From OFTM10 sp964196195 (lineage in GTDB: Bacteria > Actinomycetota > Acidimicrobiia > Acidimicrobiales > Aldehydirespiratoraceae), in assembly GCA_964196195.1 (NCBI GenBank), contig CAXMSE010000079.1, positions 62,001-126,000 of the forward strand: a DNA stretch of 64,000 nucleotides, written 5' to 3'. Position 1 is the first letter of the stretch. The number at the start of each line of letters is the position of its first letter. Below, piece after piece: positions 25,759 through 34,335 of this stretch. The notes under the pieces were generated by a model. That model was not told the origin of the DNA. It saw only the letters and a list, made by a program, of their open reading frames with translations, and ran no database searches. A program made the position numbers and the translations under genes.

Positions 25759-27455
25759 TGCTCGCCCAGATCGAGACCCTTCCGGTCAGCACTCCCGATG
25801 TCGATTGGGCCGGCTTGTTGCCGCTGGCCATCTTGGGCGTTGGTGCCCTGGTGCTCGTGATGTTCCGGTCGGTCGTGAAGCGTCTACCGGCCGACATCGA
25901 ATTGCAGGTGGTCACCCTCGTGGGTCCGATCACGGTGCTCGGCATGTGGGTTGCCGGTGGTTACGCGGGCGAGAACGTGCCTCTGGCCTCGGTTCGCGAC
26001 GACGTGGGCGAACCCGCCTTCTACATCGGCCTGCTGGTGATGATGGGTGTCGCGGCCCTGCTGGTGCGCACGATGCAGATCGGGCTCGACGCGGCGGTTA
26101 CCGCCGGTGTGGGCTTGTCGGCCATTTCGGCGGTGTGGGCCCTCTGGGACGATCGCTTCACCTCCACCGGACCGTTCAACGCCATCGGCGACCAGTTTGG
26201 TGTCGACGGATTCTCGCTGGTGATCACCGGCGTCATCGCGTCGGCGGTGGTACTGGTGGCGTTCCTGCTCGACGACTACCTCCGTCGTGAGGAACTCGAC
26301 GGGCCGGAGATGTACGTTCTGATGTTGTTGTCGGCCAGCGGCGGCGTGGTGATGGCCGGCGCCAACGACCTCATCGTGTTGTTCCTGGGTCTCGAAACCC
26401 TGTCGATCGCTGTCTACATCATGGCCGCCATGCACGCGAGGCGCAGCGAATCACAGGAGGCCGGTCTCAAGTACTTCGTGCTCGGCGCCTTCTCGTCGGC
26501 CTTCCTGCTCTACGGCATCGCCATGGTCTACGGCGCCACCGGCTCCACCAACCTGATCGAGATCAGGATCTTCCTCGACTCGGTCGTTCTGGTCGACGAT
26601 GGATTGTTGATGGCCGGCTTCGCCCTCCTGCTGGTGGGCCTCGGCTTCAAGGTGGCCGCCGCGCCGTTCCATTCCTGGACCCCCGACGTCTATCAGGGCG
26701 CACCCACTCCGGTGGTGGCATTCATGGCCTCGGCGGTGAAGGTCGCCGGCTTTGCGGCCTTGGTGCGTGTTTTTGTGGTGACCTTCGGTGGTTACAGCTC
26801 CGACTGGCAACCTGCGGTCTATGCCCTCGCCCTCCTCACCCTCGTGGTGGGGTCGGTGCTGGCCGTGGCTCAGCGCGACGCCAAACGCATGCTCGCCTAC
26901 TCGTCGATAAGCCACGCCGGCTTTATCCTCGTCGGCGTGCAGGCATCGAGTCCGGAGGGCACGGCTTCGGTGGTGTTCTATGCCGTGGCCTACACCTTCC
27001 TCGTCATCGGCAGCTTCGGCGTGCTCACGGTTGTCTCGGGTCGAGGCGATCGGGCCACCTCGCTCGACGATCTCGATGGGTTGGCCGCGCGCCGCCCGGC
27101 TCTTGCCCTCGCGTTCACCATCTTCCTCCTGGCCCAGGCGGGGGTACCGCTCACCACCGGGTTCGTGGCCAAGTTCGAAGTGATCGGAGCGGCGGTCGAG
27201 GCCCGTTCGTACTGGCTGGCCATCGCGGCGATGGTCACAGCCGTGGTTTCCGCCTTCCTCTATCTGCGCATCGTGTTGTCGATGTATGTGGGCACCGCCG
27301 ATGAAAGTCCGGCCGACGATGGATCGCGCGTACATCCCGCGGCGGCGCTCGCTATCGGCGTGGCGCTGGTAATCACCCTCGGCTTCGGCATCGTGCCCGG
27401 CCCGATCGACGAGCTCGCCCGCGACGCCGTCCCCCATCTCGTCGCTGCCGGCTAG
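25755..27455 (+). CDS. nuoN: NADH-quinone oxidoreductase subunit N (cluster 1)
   Basis: A 566-residue antiporter-like membrane subunit, the last of cluster 1. Motifs are 'FLGLETLSIAVYIMAA', 'FHSWTPDVYQGAPTPVVAF' and 'KRMLAYSSISHAGFILVG'. Two adjacent starts are possible, GTG at 25755 (four-base overlap with nuoM) and ATG at 25758 (one-base overlap); the sequence does not decide between them. Confidence 0.96.
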   Translation: MMLAQIETLPVSTPDVDWAGLLPLAILGVGALVLVMFRSVVKRLPADIELQVVTLVGPITVLGMWVAGGYAGENVPLASVRDDVGEPAFYIGLLVMMGVAALLVRTMQIGLDAAVTAGVGLSAISAVWALWDDRFTSTGPFNAIGDQFGVDGFSLVITGVIASAVVLVAFLLDDYLRREELDGPEMYVLMLLSASGGVVMAGANDLIVLFLGLETLSIAVYIMAAMHARRSESQEAGLKYFVLGAFSSAFLLYGIAMVYGATGSTNLIEIRIFLDSVVLVDDGLLMAGFALLLVGLGFKVAAAPFHSWTPDVYQGAPTPVVAFMASAVKVAGFAALVRVFVVTFGGYSSDWQPAVYALALLTLVVGSVLAVAQRDAKRMLAYSSISHAGFILVGVQASSPEGTASVVFYAVAYTFLVIGSFGVLTVVSGRGDRATSLDDLDGLAARRPALALAFTIFLLAQAGVPLTTGFVAKFEVIGAAVEARSYWLAIAAMVTAVVSAFLYLRIVLSMYVGTADESPADDGSRVHPAAALAIGVALVITLGFGIVPGPIDELARDAVPHLVAAG

Positions 27456-27457
27456 TC

Positions 27458-27922
27458 GTGGCCCGCGAAGAGGATGCCGACGACGGCTTGCTCCCCGTCA
27501 GCTGGGATGAAGCTCGTGAGCTCGTGGTGGTGGCCCTGCTAGCGGTGGCCGCCATGCATCTGCTGAGTCCGGTGCTCGAGGTGATCGATGGGGGCAGCCC
27601 CGGCGGATTCGGCGATGATCTCGCCCTGATCACCAGGAACGTCACTCCTACCTCAGGCCTTCTGCTGATCGGGGCCGGGGTACTCATCGCCACCACACCA
27701 TCGCTCGATGTGGTGCCGGCCCTGAGAGTGGCGGTGGCGCTGTTTGCGGGGGTGGTGGTTGCCTTCGGAATCGTTGCCATCACGGTGGCTCTCACCCGCC
27801 CGAGCGCGGCTGGTGTGCTGCCCCGGCTCGAAACCGTGATGGCCCGGAGCGGACCGGGCACGATCCTGGCCGCGATGTCGAGCTGGTTGGCCCGCCGGGT
27901 GATCCCCTTCCCCGCCACCTGA
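27458..27922 (+). CDS. small membrane protein after nuoN, unknown
   Basis: A 154-residue protein with a charged N-terminus and three hydrophobic segments (about 21-43, 63-80 and 87-110). It starts at a GTG 2 nt after the nuoN stop, so it is probably the last gene of the bc-nuo operon. No recognised domain or catalytic motif. It could be a complex I accessory protein, but nothing in the sequence shows that. Confidence 0.55.
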   Translation: MAREEDADDGLLPVSWDEARELVVVALLAVAAMHLLSPVLEVIDGGSPGGFGDDLALITRNVTPTSGLLLIGAGVLIATTPSLDVVPALRVAVALFAGVVVAFGIVAITVALTRPSAAGVLPRLETVMARSGPGTILAAMSSWLARRVIPFPAT

Positions 27923-27973
27923 CGGGCGCTTTTGGTCGGCGCGAAGCTCGCCGGACCGCAGCCAAGCCCGAGC

Positions 27974-27979
27974 TAGGGT
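27974..27979 (+). promoter_or_regulatory. -10 box TAGGGT before the VanY-like gene
   Basis: TAGGGT fits TANNNT and ends 13 nt before the ATG at 27993, so the leader would be only a few bases. It marks the likely start of a new transcription unit after the nuo operon. Confidence 0.4.
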
Positions 27980-27992
27980 TGCCGACAGAATT

Positions 27993-29225
27993 ATGGTGAG
28001 CCCAGGACGGACGAAGGCAATCGCGGCCGCACTCCTGGTCGCCGTCGCTCTGATCAGCCCACTTCCCGGCGCGGCTGATACTTCCGGAAGCTCCGAGCCG
28101 GGCCCGCCGGCTGTGGCGGACTACATCGCTATGTGGGACCAGGCGATTCTTCCCGCGGTCACGGGTGGCGGTCCCGACTCCGCAGAGTTGATCGGCACGA
28201 TCACCGGCGACCGGGAGCTCGACGCTCGCATCGTGCAGAAAGCTGAGGAGAGGGGCTACAGCCGCCAGCCGGTGCCCGTGGGGGCGCTGGTGGAGGTGGG
28301 TCGATGGCGCCTGCAACCCGCGGCTGCGCTCGCGTGGGAGCGCCTGCAGGCTGCCGCGGCCGAAAGTGGCCGTTCTCTCGCGATCGTGTCGGCTCATCGG
28401 TCGCTCGATACTCAGCGCTCGCTCTTCCTCGGACGTTTGGGGGGTCGAACATCCGACGCCGGCATCGACGCTGCCCTGGCGACCGCGGCTCCTCCTGGAT
28501 TCTCCAAACACCACAGCGGCTACGCGGTTGATCTCGCCCAGCCGGGCCGGTCTCGTGGGGGCTTCGCGTCGACGTCGGCGTACGAGTGGCTGGCAGCCGA
28601 TGATTTTGCCAACGCTCGCGCCCATGGGTGGATCCCCAGCTATCCGGCGGATGGAGTCGAGATGGGCCCCGACCCCGAGCCGTGGGAGTTCGTCTGGGTG
28701 GGTGTGGGAGGCCAGGACTGCGCGGGCGCGGGCCTGGTCGGTGAGGGGTTCTGTGATGTCGAGAGCTCGCCGCACCGCGACGCGATCCGGTGGCTTCACG
28801 CCGGTGGAGTGGTGGTGGGCTGTGGCGGCGGCCGATTCTGTGTGGATTCGCCGATCACGCGCGGTGAGGCGGCGTCGGTGCTGTGGCGCCTCTACGGAGC
28901 ACCCCTGGCGACGGTGGGCCACGGGTTCTCCGATGTATCGCCCGACGATCATTTCGATGCCGCGGTGGGGTGGATGCTGGACGTGGGGCTCACCACCGGA
29001 ACCGGCCGCGACACCTTCTCTCCGAGCAGGCCCATGAGCGCCTCGGAGCTGTCGGCCCTGCTGGTGCGCTCGGAGGGATTGGGCATTCAGCCAGTGCTTG
29101 CCGGGGCGGGTCGAAACCATGCCCAACCCAGCCCCGACCCAATCCACCACCGCGAGTTCATCAGCAGGGGAGAGTTCGCTTCGATTCTGAGGCACCGGGT
29201 TGGTGTTCGTTCTCATCTTAAGTAA
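27993..29225 (+). CDS. secreted VanY-like peptidase domain with SLH-type repeats
   Basis: A 410-residue exported protein: signal peptide (about 1-28, 'AAALLVAVALISPLPGAADT'), an M15B/VanY D-Ala-D-Ala carboxypeptidase-like domain (about 95-240), then S-layer-homology-type repeats (about 255-390, e.g. 'ITRGEAASVLWRLYG') that would hold it to the cell envelope. Zinc ligands His173 and Asp180 lie in 'SKHHSGYAVDLA'. The usual final motif EPWH reads 'PEPWEFVWVG', with Glu232 in place of the zinc-ligand His, so activity may be altered or lost. It stands between the two complex I clusters with no evident functional link. Confidence 0.8.
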   Translation: MVSPGRTKAIAAALLVAVALISPLPGAADTSGSSEPGPPAVADYIAMWDQAILPAVTGGGPDSAELIGTITGDRELDARIVQKAEERGYSRQPVPVGALVEVGRWRLQPAAALAWERLQAAAAESGRSLAIVSAHRSLDTQRSLFLGRLGGRTSDAGIDAALATAAPPGFSKHHSGYAVDLAQPGRSRGGFASTSAYEWLAADDFANARAHGWIPSYPADGVEMGPDPEPWEFVWVGVGGQDCAGAGLVGEGFCDVESSPHRDAIRWLHAGGVVVGCGGGRFCVDSPITRGEAASVLWRLYGAPLATVGHGFSDVSPDDHFDAAVGWMLDVGLTTGTGRDTFSPSRPMSASELSALLVRSEGLGIQPVLAGAGRNHAQPSPDPIHHREFISRGEFASILRHRVGVRSHLK

Positions 29226-29260
29226 TCTTCATTACATAATTACAGGAGTTCGGAAACGAG

Positions 29261-29875
29261 ATGAAAATGACTGCGACGAGAGCGCGACCCGACGAATGGA
29301 TGAGAGCTGATATGGCCGGCAGAGGACGAGGCAGGGGACGGGGCCGACGCCATGTCGAGCCACCCGAAGTAAGCACGGGAGAGTTGAATGCCTGGTTCGC
29401 GGGCAATCTTCCCGACGACTGGTTCTCCGAACCGGTGGTGGTGAAGTTCGACCGCGACGAGATGATCATCACCGGCGAGCTCGCCACCCCGAAGCTCGAT
29501 GCCGAAGGCGACGCGGCGGCTGCCGCTCAGGCCCGTATCGGGGCCTTTCGCGAGAGCTCCCGTGGTGAGCGCATGGAAATCGCCGAGAGGGCCCAGGCCT
29601 TGTTCCTCCGGCGGGTCTCGTGGGCGGCCACTTGTGGTGATCAATCCGTGAGCTTCACCACCGCGAGCGTCCCGGTGATGACCCGGTTGAGCATGGAGGA
29701 ACGAGGCATCCTCGACACCCTCATCGACGCGGGAGTGGCGCGGAGTCGCAGCGATGCGGTCGGTTGGTGTGTACAACTCGTCGCAGAGAACGAGTCGGAG
29801 TGGATCGACAAGCTCCGCAATGCGATGGAAGGACTCACCGAGATCCGTGATGAGGGGCCCGAGAGCCGGGGATAA
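29261..29875 (+). CDS. conserved actinobacterial-type protein of unknown function
   Basis: A 204-residue soluble protein. The N-terminus holds an Arg-Gly run ('RGRGRGRGRR', about residues 22-31), followed by 'LPDDWFSEPVVVKFDRDEM' (50-68), a charged helical region with 'RFLRRVSW'-like 'LFLRRVSWAATCGD', and a C-terminal helical part 'VARSRSDAVGWCVQLV' reminiscent of a ribbon-helix-helix or short helical DNA-binding domain. AGGAG lies about 12 nt upstream. The Arg-Gly tract suggests nucleic acid contact, but no function is assigned. It precedes the second nuo cluster. Confidence 0.6.
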   Translation: MKMTATRARPDEWMRADMAGRGRGRGRGRRHVEPPEVSTGELNAWFAGNLPDDWFSEPVVVKFDRDEMIITGELATPKLDAEGDAAAAAQARIGAFRESSRGERMEIAERAQALFLRRVSWAATCGDQSVSFTTASVPVMTRLSMEERGILDTLIDAGVARSRSDAVGWCVQLVAENESEWIDKLRNAMEGLTEIRDEGPESRG

Positions 29876-29944
29876 GCGGTGATAGTTCGAAAACACCCCG
29901 CCCGATCCCGGTGATCCAGCCCACTCGCGGGTAGCCTCTCGGCG

Positions 29945-29974
29945 CCGGGAAGCACCCGCTTCCCCGGTTTTGTT
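29945..29974 (+). terminator. hairpin followed by T-rich run
   Basis: CCGGGAAGC at 29945-29953 pairs with GCTTCC-CCGG at 29958-29967 (one bulged base, 4-base loop) and is followed by TTTTGTT. This looks like an intrinsic terminator for the gene ending at 29875, just ahead of the second nuo promoter. Confidence 0.5.
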
Positions 29975-29999
29975 CTGCCCAAAAACACTTGAGTAGGCT
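29970..29999 (+). promoter_or_regulatory. leaderless promoter of the second nuo cluster
   Basis: The -10 box TAGGCT (29994-29999) ends 8 nt before the GTG at 30008; TTGTTC (29970-29975) sits 18 nt upstream as a possible -35. No ribosome-binding site precedes the GTG, so a leaderless message is likely. This gives the 11-gene cluster transcription independent of cluster 1. Confidence 0.5.
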
Positions 30000-30007
30000 C
30001 ACACCTC

Positions 30008-30373
30008 GTGTCGGATTTTCTCCGTAGCTATCTCACTGTCGCGATCTTTGGTCTTGTCGGTGTCGCCCTTGTTGGCGCCTTCCTCGGCCTGGGTCGGCTT
30101 CTGCGACCCGACAAACCCAACCTCGCCAAGACCGAGGCCTACGAATCGGGCGTCGATCCCACCGGCGACATGTGGTCGCAGGCCAACATCCGTTACTACA
30201 TCTTCGCCCTGCTCTTCGTCATGTTCGACGTCGAGGCAGTGTTCATCTTCCCGTGGGCGGCCCGCCTCGAGGCCTATGAGATCTTCGGCCTCATCGAGAT
30301 GGCGATCTTCATCTTCATCCTGCTCCTGGGCCTCCTCTATGCGTGGCGCAAGGGAGTGCTCAAGTGGGTCTAG
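30008..30373 (+). CDS. nuoA: NADH-quinone oxidoreductase subunit A (cluster 2)
   Basis: A 121-residue membrane subunit, normal in length and without the charged tail of the cluster 1 copy. 'AKTEAYESGVDPTGD' replaces the usual Cys-containing loop with a Ser in the ECG position, and 'RYYIFALLFVMFDVEAVFIF' marks the second helix. First gene of the second complex I cluster. Start is a GTG placed 8 nt after a -10 box. Confidence 0.94.
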   Translation: MSDFLRSYLTVAIFGLVGVALVGAFLGLGRLLRPDKPNLAKTEAYESGVDPTGDMWSQANIRYYIFALLFVMFDVEAVFIFPWAARLEAYEIFGLIEMAIFIFILLLGLLYAWRKGVLKWV

Positions 30374-30864
30374 TGGAGTCAGGGAAGATCCCGAAGGGCA
30401 TAACAAGCCTGCTCAACATGAGCCGGAAGTACTCCCTCTGGGTATACCAGTGGGGCCTCGCGTGCTGTGCCATCGAGATGGGTGCTGCTTTTGCGTCGCC
30501 GCGCTACGACGTGATGCGCCTCGGCGTCATCCCCCTACCGGCCAGTCCCCGCCAGGCCGACCTCCTCGTGGTGTCGGGCACTGTCACCGACAAAATGGCG
30601 CCTTCGGTGAAGCGGCTCTACGAGCAGATGCCCGAACCCAAATATGTGATCTCGATGGGGTCCTGCGCCAACTGTGGTGGCCCCTACTGGGATTCCTATT
30701 CCGTCACCAAGGGTGTCGACCAGATCGTGCCGGTCGATGTGTACGTTCCCGGCTGCCCGCCTCGCCCCGAGGCCCTGCTCGAGGGCATCATCTTGCTCCA
30801 GGAGCGGATCCAGAACGAAGACATGGCCCAGCGTTGGAGGGGTGATCCGATTGTCATCGACTGA
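30364..30864 (+). CDS. nuoB: NADH-quinone oxidoreductase subunit B (cluster 2)
   Basis: A 166-residue subunit holding cluster N2. Cysteines are present in 'LACCAIEMG', 'GSCANCGG' and 'PGCPPRPEALL'; the sequence is clearly diverged from the cluster 1 copy ('GSCANCGG' against 'GVCASSGG'). I chose the GTG at 30364 because AAGGAG lies about 8 nt upstream; a GTG at 30373 is an alternative. Overlaps nuoA by ten bases. Confidence 0.94.
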   Translation: MGLVESGKIPKGITSLLNMSRKYSLWVYQWGLACCAIEMGAAFASPRYDVMRLGVIPLPASPRQADLLVVSGTVTDKMAPSVKRLYEQMPEPKYVISMGSCANCGGPYWDSYSVTKGVDQIVPVDVYVPGCPPRPEALLEGIILLQERIQNEDMAQRWRGDPIVID

Positions 30865-31582
30865 CACCCCCACCGACAGCGAAGAGGAGGCTGCGGTCGA
30901 CCACGCCCGCAACGATCTGGTGGCCCGCCTCACCGCCCACCTCGGCGAAGGCTTCATCGAGTCGCACCTCGTGGCGGGCGATGATCTCTGTGTTCGGGTG
31001 TCTCGCGACTCCTGGGTCGGTGCCGCCGAATTCACCAAGACCGGCCTCGGGTTCGGCTACTTCAGCTTCCTCTCGGGCATCGACTGGATGCCCTCGCCAT
31101 TCGGCCGCGACATGGACGCCCAGGTCGATCTCCAACTCGACGGAAGCGACGACTCGCCTTCCGCCGACGAGGGCGATACCGATCATTCCACGATCGACTC
31201 AGGAGTGGCGGGCGGCGACACCCGCTTCCAGGTCTTCGCTCGCCTCAACGATGTGGTGAACGGACTCGGAATCACCTTCAAGGTCGACATCCCCGACAAC
31301 GATCTGAGCGTTCCGAGCTGGGTCGGCGTCTACCCCGGGGCGAATTGGCACGAGCGCGAATGCTGGGAGATGTACGGCATCGAGTTCACCGGTCATCCTG
31401 GCCTGCGCCACCTGTATCTGCCGGGGGAGTTCGAAGGCAATCCCCTGCGCAAGGACTACCCCCTCCTGGCGCGGCGGATGAAGCCGTGGCCCGGGATCGT
31501 CGACGTCGAACAGATGCCCGACGACGATGCGCCCACCGCTGATCCGGCGGAGGCCGGCGACAACAACGGGGGCGAAGAGTGA
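30851..31582 (+). CDS. nuoC: NADH-quinone oxidoreductase subunit C (cluster 2)
   Basis: A 243-residue 30-kDa subunit, longer than the cluster 1 copy through an acidic insert (about residues 85-115, 'SDDSPSADEGDTDHS') and an acidic tail. The signature 'WHERECWEMYGIEFTGHPG' and 'LPGEFEGNPLRKDYPL' is intact. The start is uncertain: a TTG at 30851 has GGAGG 10 nt upstream, while the GTG at 30842 has the same GGAGG only one base away. It overlaps nuoB either way. Confidence 0.88.
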   Translation: MSSTDTPTDSEEEAAVDHARNDLVARLTAHLGEGFIESHLVAGDDLCVRVSRDSWVGAAEFTKTGLGFGYFSFLSGIDWMPSPFGRDMDAQVDLQLDGSDDSPSADEGDTDHSTIDSGVAGGDTRFQVFARLNDVVNGLGITFKVDIPDNDLSVPSWVGVYPGANWHERECWEMYGIEFTGHPGLRHLYLPGEFEGNPLRKDYPLLARRMKPWPGIVDVEQMPDDDAPTADPAEAGDNNGGEE

Positions 31583-32751
31583 CTGCAATAAGCGATCGCG
31601 AGAAGCTCTCCTACATCGCGGCTCAGGCCGCCGACGCCCGTCTCAACCTAGAGCTCGAAACCGAGGGCATGACACTCAACCTCGGCCCCCAGCATCCAGC
31701 CACCCACGGCACCCTGCGCATCATCGCCAAGCTCGATGGTGAGCAGGTGATCTCCGCCGAGCCGGTCATGGGCTACATGCACCGCGGCTACGAGAAGCTC
31801 GCCGAGGTCCGCACCTATCCCCAGGTCACCGCCCTGGTAAACCGCATCGATTGGGTTGGCAGCTTCGCCAACGAGGTGCCTTTCATCCTCGCGGCCGAGA
31901 AGCTGATGGAAGTCGAGGCGCCGCCACGCGCCCAGTGGATCCGCACCACCCTTTTCGAGATGAGCCGGGTGGCCAACATCTCACTCTTCCTCGGCGACAT
32001 GGCTCTCCAACTCGGTGCCACCACTCCGGCCTTCTTCGCGTTCCGCGACCGTGAGCATGTGCTCAACCAGATCGAAGCGGTCACTGGCGGACGCTTCCAC
32101 CCCAACTTCGATCGCATCGGCGGCCTCAAGGACGACCTGCCCGCTGGTTGGATCACCGAAACGAAGCGCGCGATGAGAAAGATGCGCCAGTTCTGTGAGG
32201 AGATGGAGCAACTGGTCCTCGGTAACGAGATCTTCGCGGCTCGCTCCCGTGGCATCGGTGTGATCCCCGCGGACATCGGGCTCTCCTACGGCCTCTCGGG
32301 CGCCAACATCCGAAGCTCCGGCGTCGACTGGGACTCCCGGCGCGACAATCCCTGCGGTCTTGTCCATAGCGAGCTCGATTGGAAGGTCTGGACCCACCCC
32401 GACGGCGACTCGTTCGCCCGCTTCTGGGTTCGTCTCCAGGAGGTGCGCGAGAGCACGAAGATGATCGACCAGTTGCTCGACGGGCTGCCGTCGGGCCCGA
32501 TAATGGCGAAGGTTCCCCGCATCATCAAGGTGCCCGCGGGTGAGGCCTATGTGGAGACCGAAAATCCCCTCGGCGTGATGGGCTATTACGTCATCTCCAA
32601 GGGCGATCTGGTGCCGTACCGGGTGAAGATCCGATCGGCGTCGTTCTCCAACATCTCCATCACACCCTGGCTTTTGCAGGGCGTCTATGTGCCCGACATC
32701 ATCACCATTCTCGCCAGTCTCTACTTCATCCTGGGAGACATCGACCGGTGA
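31579..32751 (+). CDS. nuoD: NADH-quinone oxidoreductase subunit D (cluster 2), altered quinone site
   Basis: A 390-residue 49-kDa subunit without the acidic extension of the cluster 1 copy. The 'GPQHPATHGTLR' loop is kept (Arg47 matches the NDUFAF7 target). Two quinone-pocket positions differ: the Tyr of 'RMDY' that hydrogen-bonds quinone is Trp92 ('RIDWVG', codon 31852-31854), and the Asp of the terminal 'SLDxxxGxVDR' motif is Tyr382 ('SLYFILGDIDR'). Overall length and fold markers are normal, so it is not a pseudogene. GTG start overlapping nuoC by four bases. Confidence 0.95.
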   Translation: MTAISDREKLSYIAAQAADARLNLELETEGMTLNLGPQHPATHGTLRIIAKLDGEQVISAEPVMGYMHRGYEKLAEVRTYPQVTALVNRIDWVGSFANEVPFILAAEKLMEVEAPPRAQWIRTTLFEMSRVANISLFLGDMALQLGATTPAFFAFRDREHVLNQIEAVTGGRFHPNFDRIGGLKDDLPAGWITETKRAMRKMRQFCEEMEQLVLGNEIFAARSRGIGVIPADIGLSYGLSGANIRSSGVDWDSRRDNPCGLVHSELDWKVWTHPDGDSFARFWVRLQEVRESTKMIDQLLDGLPSGPIMAKVPRIIKVPAGEAYVETENPLGVMGYYVISKGDLVPYRVKIRSASFSNISITPWLLQGVYVPDIITILASLYFILGDIDR

Positions 32752-33788
32752 TCGATGCCACGCTTCTGTTCGGCGAACTCGCCTACTGGCAGCAGACTTC
32801 CCTTCGGGTGGTCGGTGGCCTCACCGCGGTGCTGCTGATCGCCGGCACCCTGGTCTACGTCCACCTGTTCAAGCTCGTGTCGTTCATGCAGAGTCGGCTC
32901 GGCCCCATGGAAGCCGGCCCGTTCGGGTCGCTGCAACTGTTGGCCGAAGTGGGCAAGTTCCTCCAGAAGGAAGACATCTTCCCCCGCAAGGCCGACAAGT
33001 TCGTCTTCGCTGCGGCACCGTTCGTGGTGCTGATGTCCACCTTCTTACTGGTGGTGGTTGTGCCGGGTGGTCCCGATGCCTGGTTCATCGATTCCGACAT
33101 CGGTGTCTATCTGGCGATGGCTGTCTCGTCGATCTCGGTCATCGGCATCCTCATGGCCGGGTGGGGCTCGGCCAGCAAGTATTCCCTGCTCGGTGGCCTG
33201 AGAGCCACCGGCCAGCTGATTGCCTACGAACTCCCCCTGATCCTCGCCGTTGTAGGTGTGGTGATCCAGGCCGGCACGATGAACATGCAGCTCATCGTCT
33301 ACGCCCAGGCCGACGGAGCGATCTTCGGATGGGGCGGCATCGGCAACCCCTACATCCTCACCCAGGGTGTGGGCTTCCTCCTCTTCATGATCGCCATGCA
33401 GGCCGAGCTGACCCAGACGCCTTTCGATATGCCGATCGCCGAGTCGGAACTGGTCACCGGCTACATGACCGAATACTCCGGCATGCGCTTCCTGCTCTTC
33501 TTCATCGGCGAGTTCGCCACCGCCGGTGTGTTTTCCGCCATCGCAGCGGTGCTATTCCTCGGAGGCTGGTACATCCCCGGCATCGACCCCGACGACAACA
33601 TCATGAATGTGCTTGGGCCCATCGTGATGCTCACCAAGATCGTGGGCCTCACCTTCCTGGTGTTCTGGTTCCGTTTCACCTTCCCCCGCTTCCGTGAAGA
33701 TCAGCTCCAGAAGCTGGCCTGGAAGGTTCTCATCCCGCTCGCTCTCGCCAACATCATGGTGACGGGCATCCTCAAGGTCGCCTTCTAG
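32748..33788 (+). CDS. nuoH: NADH-quinone oxidoreductase subunit H (cluster 2)
   Basis: A 346-residue quinone-channel membrane subunit. Motifs are 'FMQSRLGPMEAGPFG', 'GWGSASKYSLLGGLRATGQ' and 'TPFDMPIAESELVTGYMTEY'. The last is closer to the general bacterial and organellar form than the cluster 1 copy ('PPFDLVEAEQELVGG'), so the two clusters are not recent duplicates. GTG start overlapping nuoD. Confidence 0.95.
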   Translation: MIDATLLFGELAYWQQTSLRVVGGLTAVLLIAGTLVYVHLFKLVSFMQSRLGPMEAGPFGSLQLLAEVGKFLQKEDIFPRKADKFVFAAAPFVVLMSTFLLVVVVPGGPDAWFIDSDIGVYLAMAVSSISVIGILMAGWGSASKYSLLGGLRATGQLIAYELPLILAVVGVVIQAGTMNMQLIVYAQADGAIFGWGGIGNPYILTQGVGFLLFMIAMQAELTQTPFDMPIAESELVTGYMTEYSGMRFLLFFIGEFATAGVFSAIAAVLFLGGWYIPGIDPDDNIMNVLGPIVMLTKIVGLTFLVFWFRFTFPRFREDQLQKLAWKVLIPLALANIMVTGILKVAF

Positions 33789-33795
33789 GACTCGC

Positions 33796-34335
33796 ATGGC
33801 ACTCGTACCTGGACTCATCAAAGGCCTCGGCGTCACCGGAGGAACCCTGCTTCGCACCGTCTTCCCCGACGGGTGGAAGAAGCCGATCCCCAACCCGGTC
33901 AAGGGTGCGGAGACGGTGCAGTACCCCCACGAAAAGGAAGCGCCGCCTCCCCGGGCGCGCGGGGTCATCGCCCTCCACGAGGAGAACTGCACCGCGTGCA
34001 TGTTGTGCGCTCGAGAGTGCCCCGACTGGTGCATCTACATCGAGGGTCACAAGGAGAAGGCACCTCCTCGCCGGGCCGGTGGCAAGCCCCGCCAGGTCAA
34101 TGCACTCGACCGCTTCGACATTGATTACGCCCTGTGCATGTACTGCGGCATCTGCGTCGACGTTTGCCCCTTCGAGGCCCTCTTCTGGAGCCCGGAATAC
34201 GAGTTCTCCGAGCCCCGAATCGCCGATCTGCTCCACGACAAGTCACGCCTGGCCGAGTGGATGGAGACGGTGCCGGAGTTCGAGCCCTACGAAGCAGGCT
34301 CGGAAGCCAAGATCAAGAAGGTGCCGCCCACATGA
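33796..34335 (+). CDS. nuoI: NADH-quinone oxidoreductase subunit I (cluster 2)
   Basis: A 179-residue subunit with two [4Fe-4S] motifs, 'CTACMLCARECPDWC' and 'CMYCGICVDVCP', for N6a and N6b. The loop between them is basic. With no NuoEFG in this cluster, this is the outermost iron-sulfur protein encoded, so an external donor such as a ferredoxin would have to dock here. It lies 7 nt after nuoH. Confidence 0.95.
   Translation: MALVPGLIKGLGVTGGTLLRTVFPDGWKKPIPNPVKGAETVQYPHEKEAPPPRARGVIALHEENCTACMLCARECPDWCIYIEGHKEKAPPRRAGGKPRQVNALDRFDIDYALCMYCGICVDVCPFEALFWSPEYEFSEPRIADLLHDKSRLAEWMETVPEFEPYEAGSEAKIKKVPPT

Noticed and set aside
30373..30864. GTG at 30373 as the nuoB (cluster 2) start
   Set aside because: AAGGAG is about 17 nt away, whereas the GTG at 30364 has it at about 8 nt; the alternative cannot be fully excluded.
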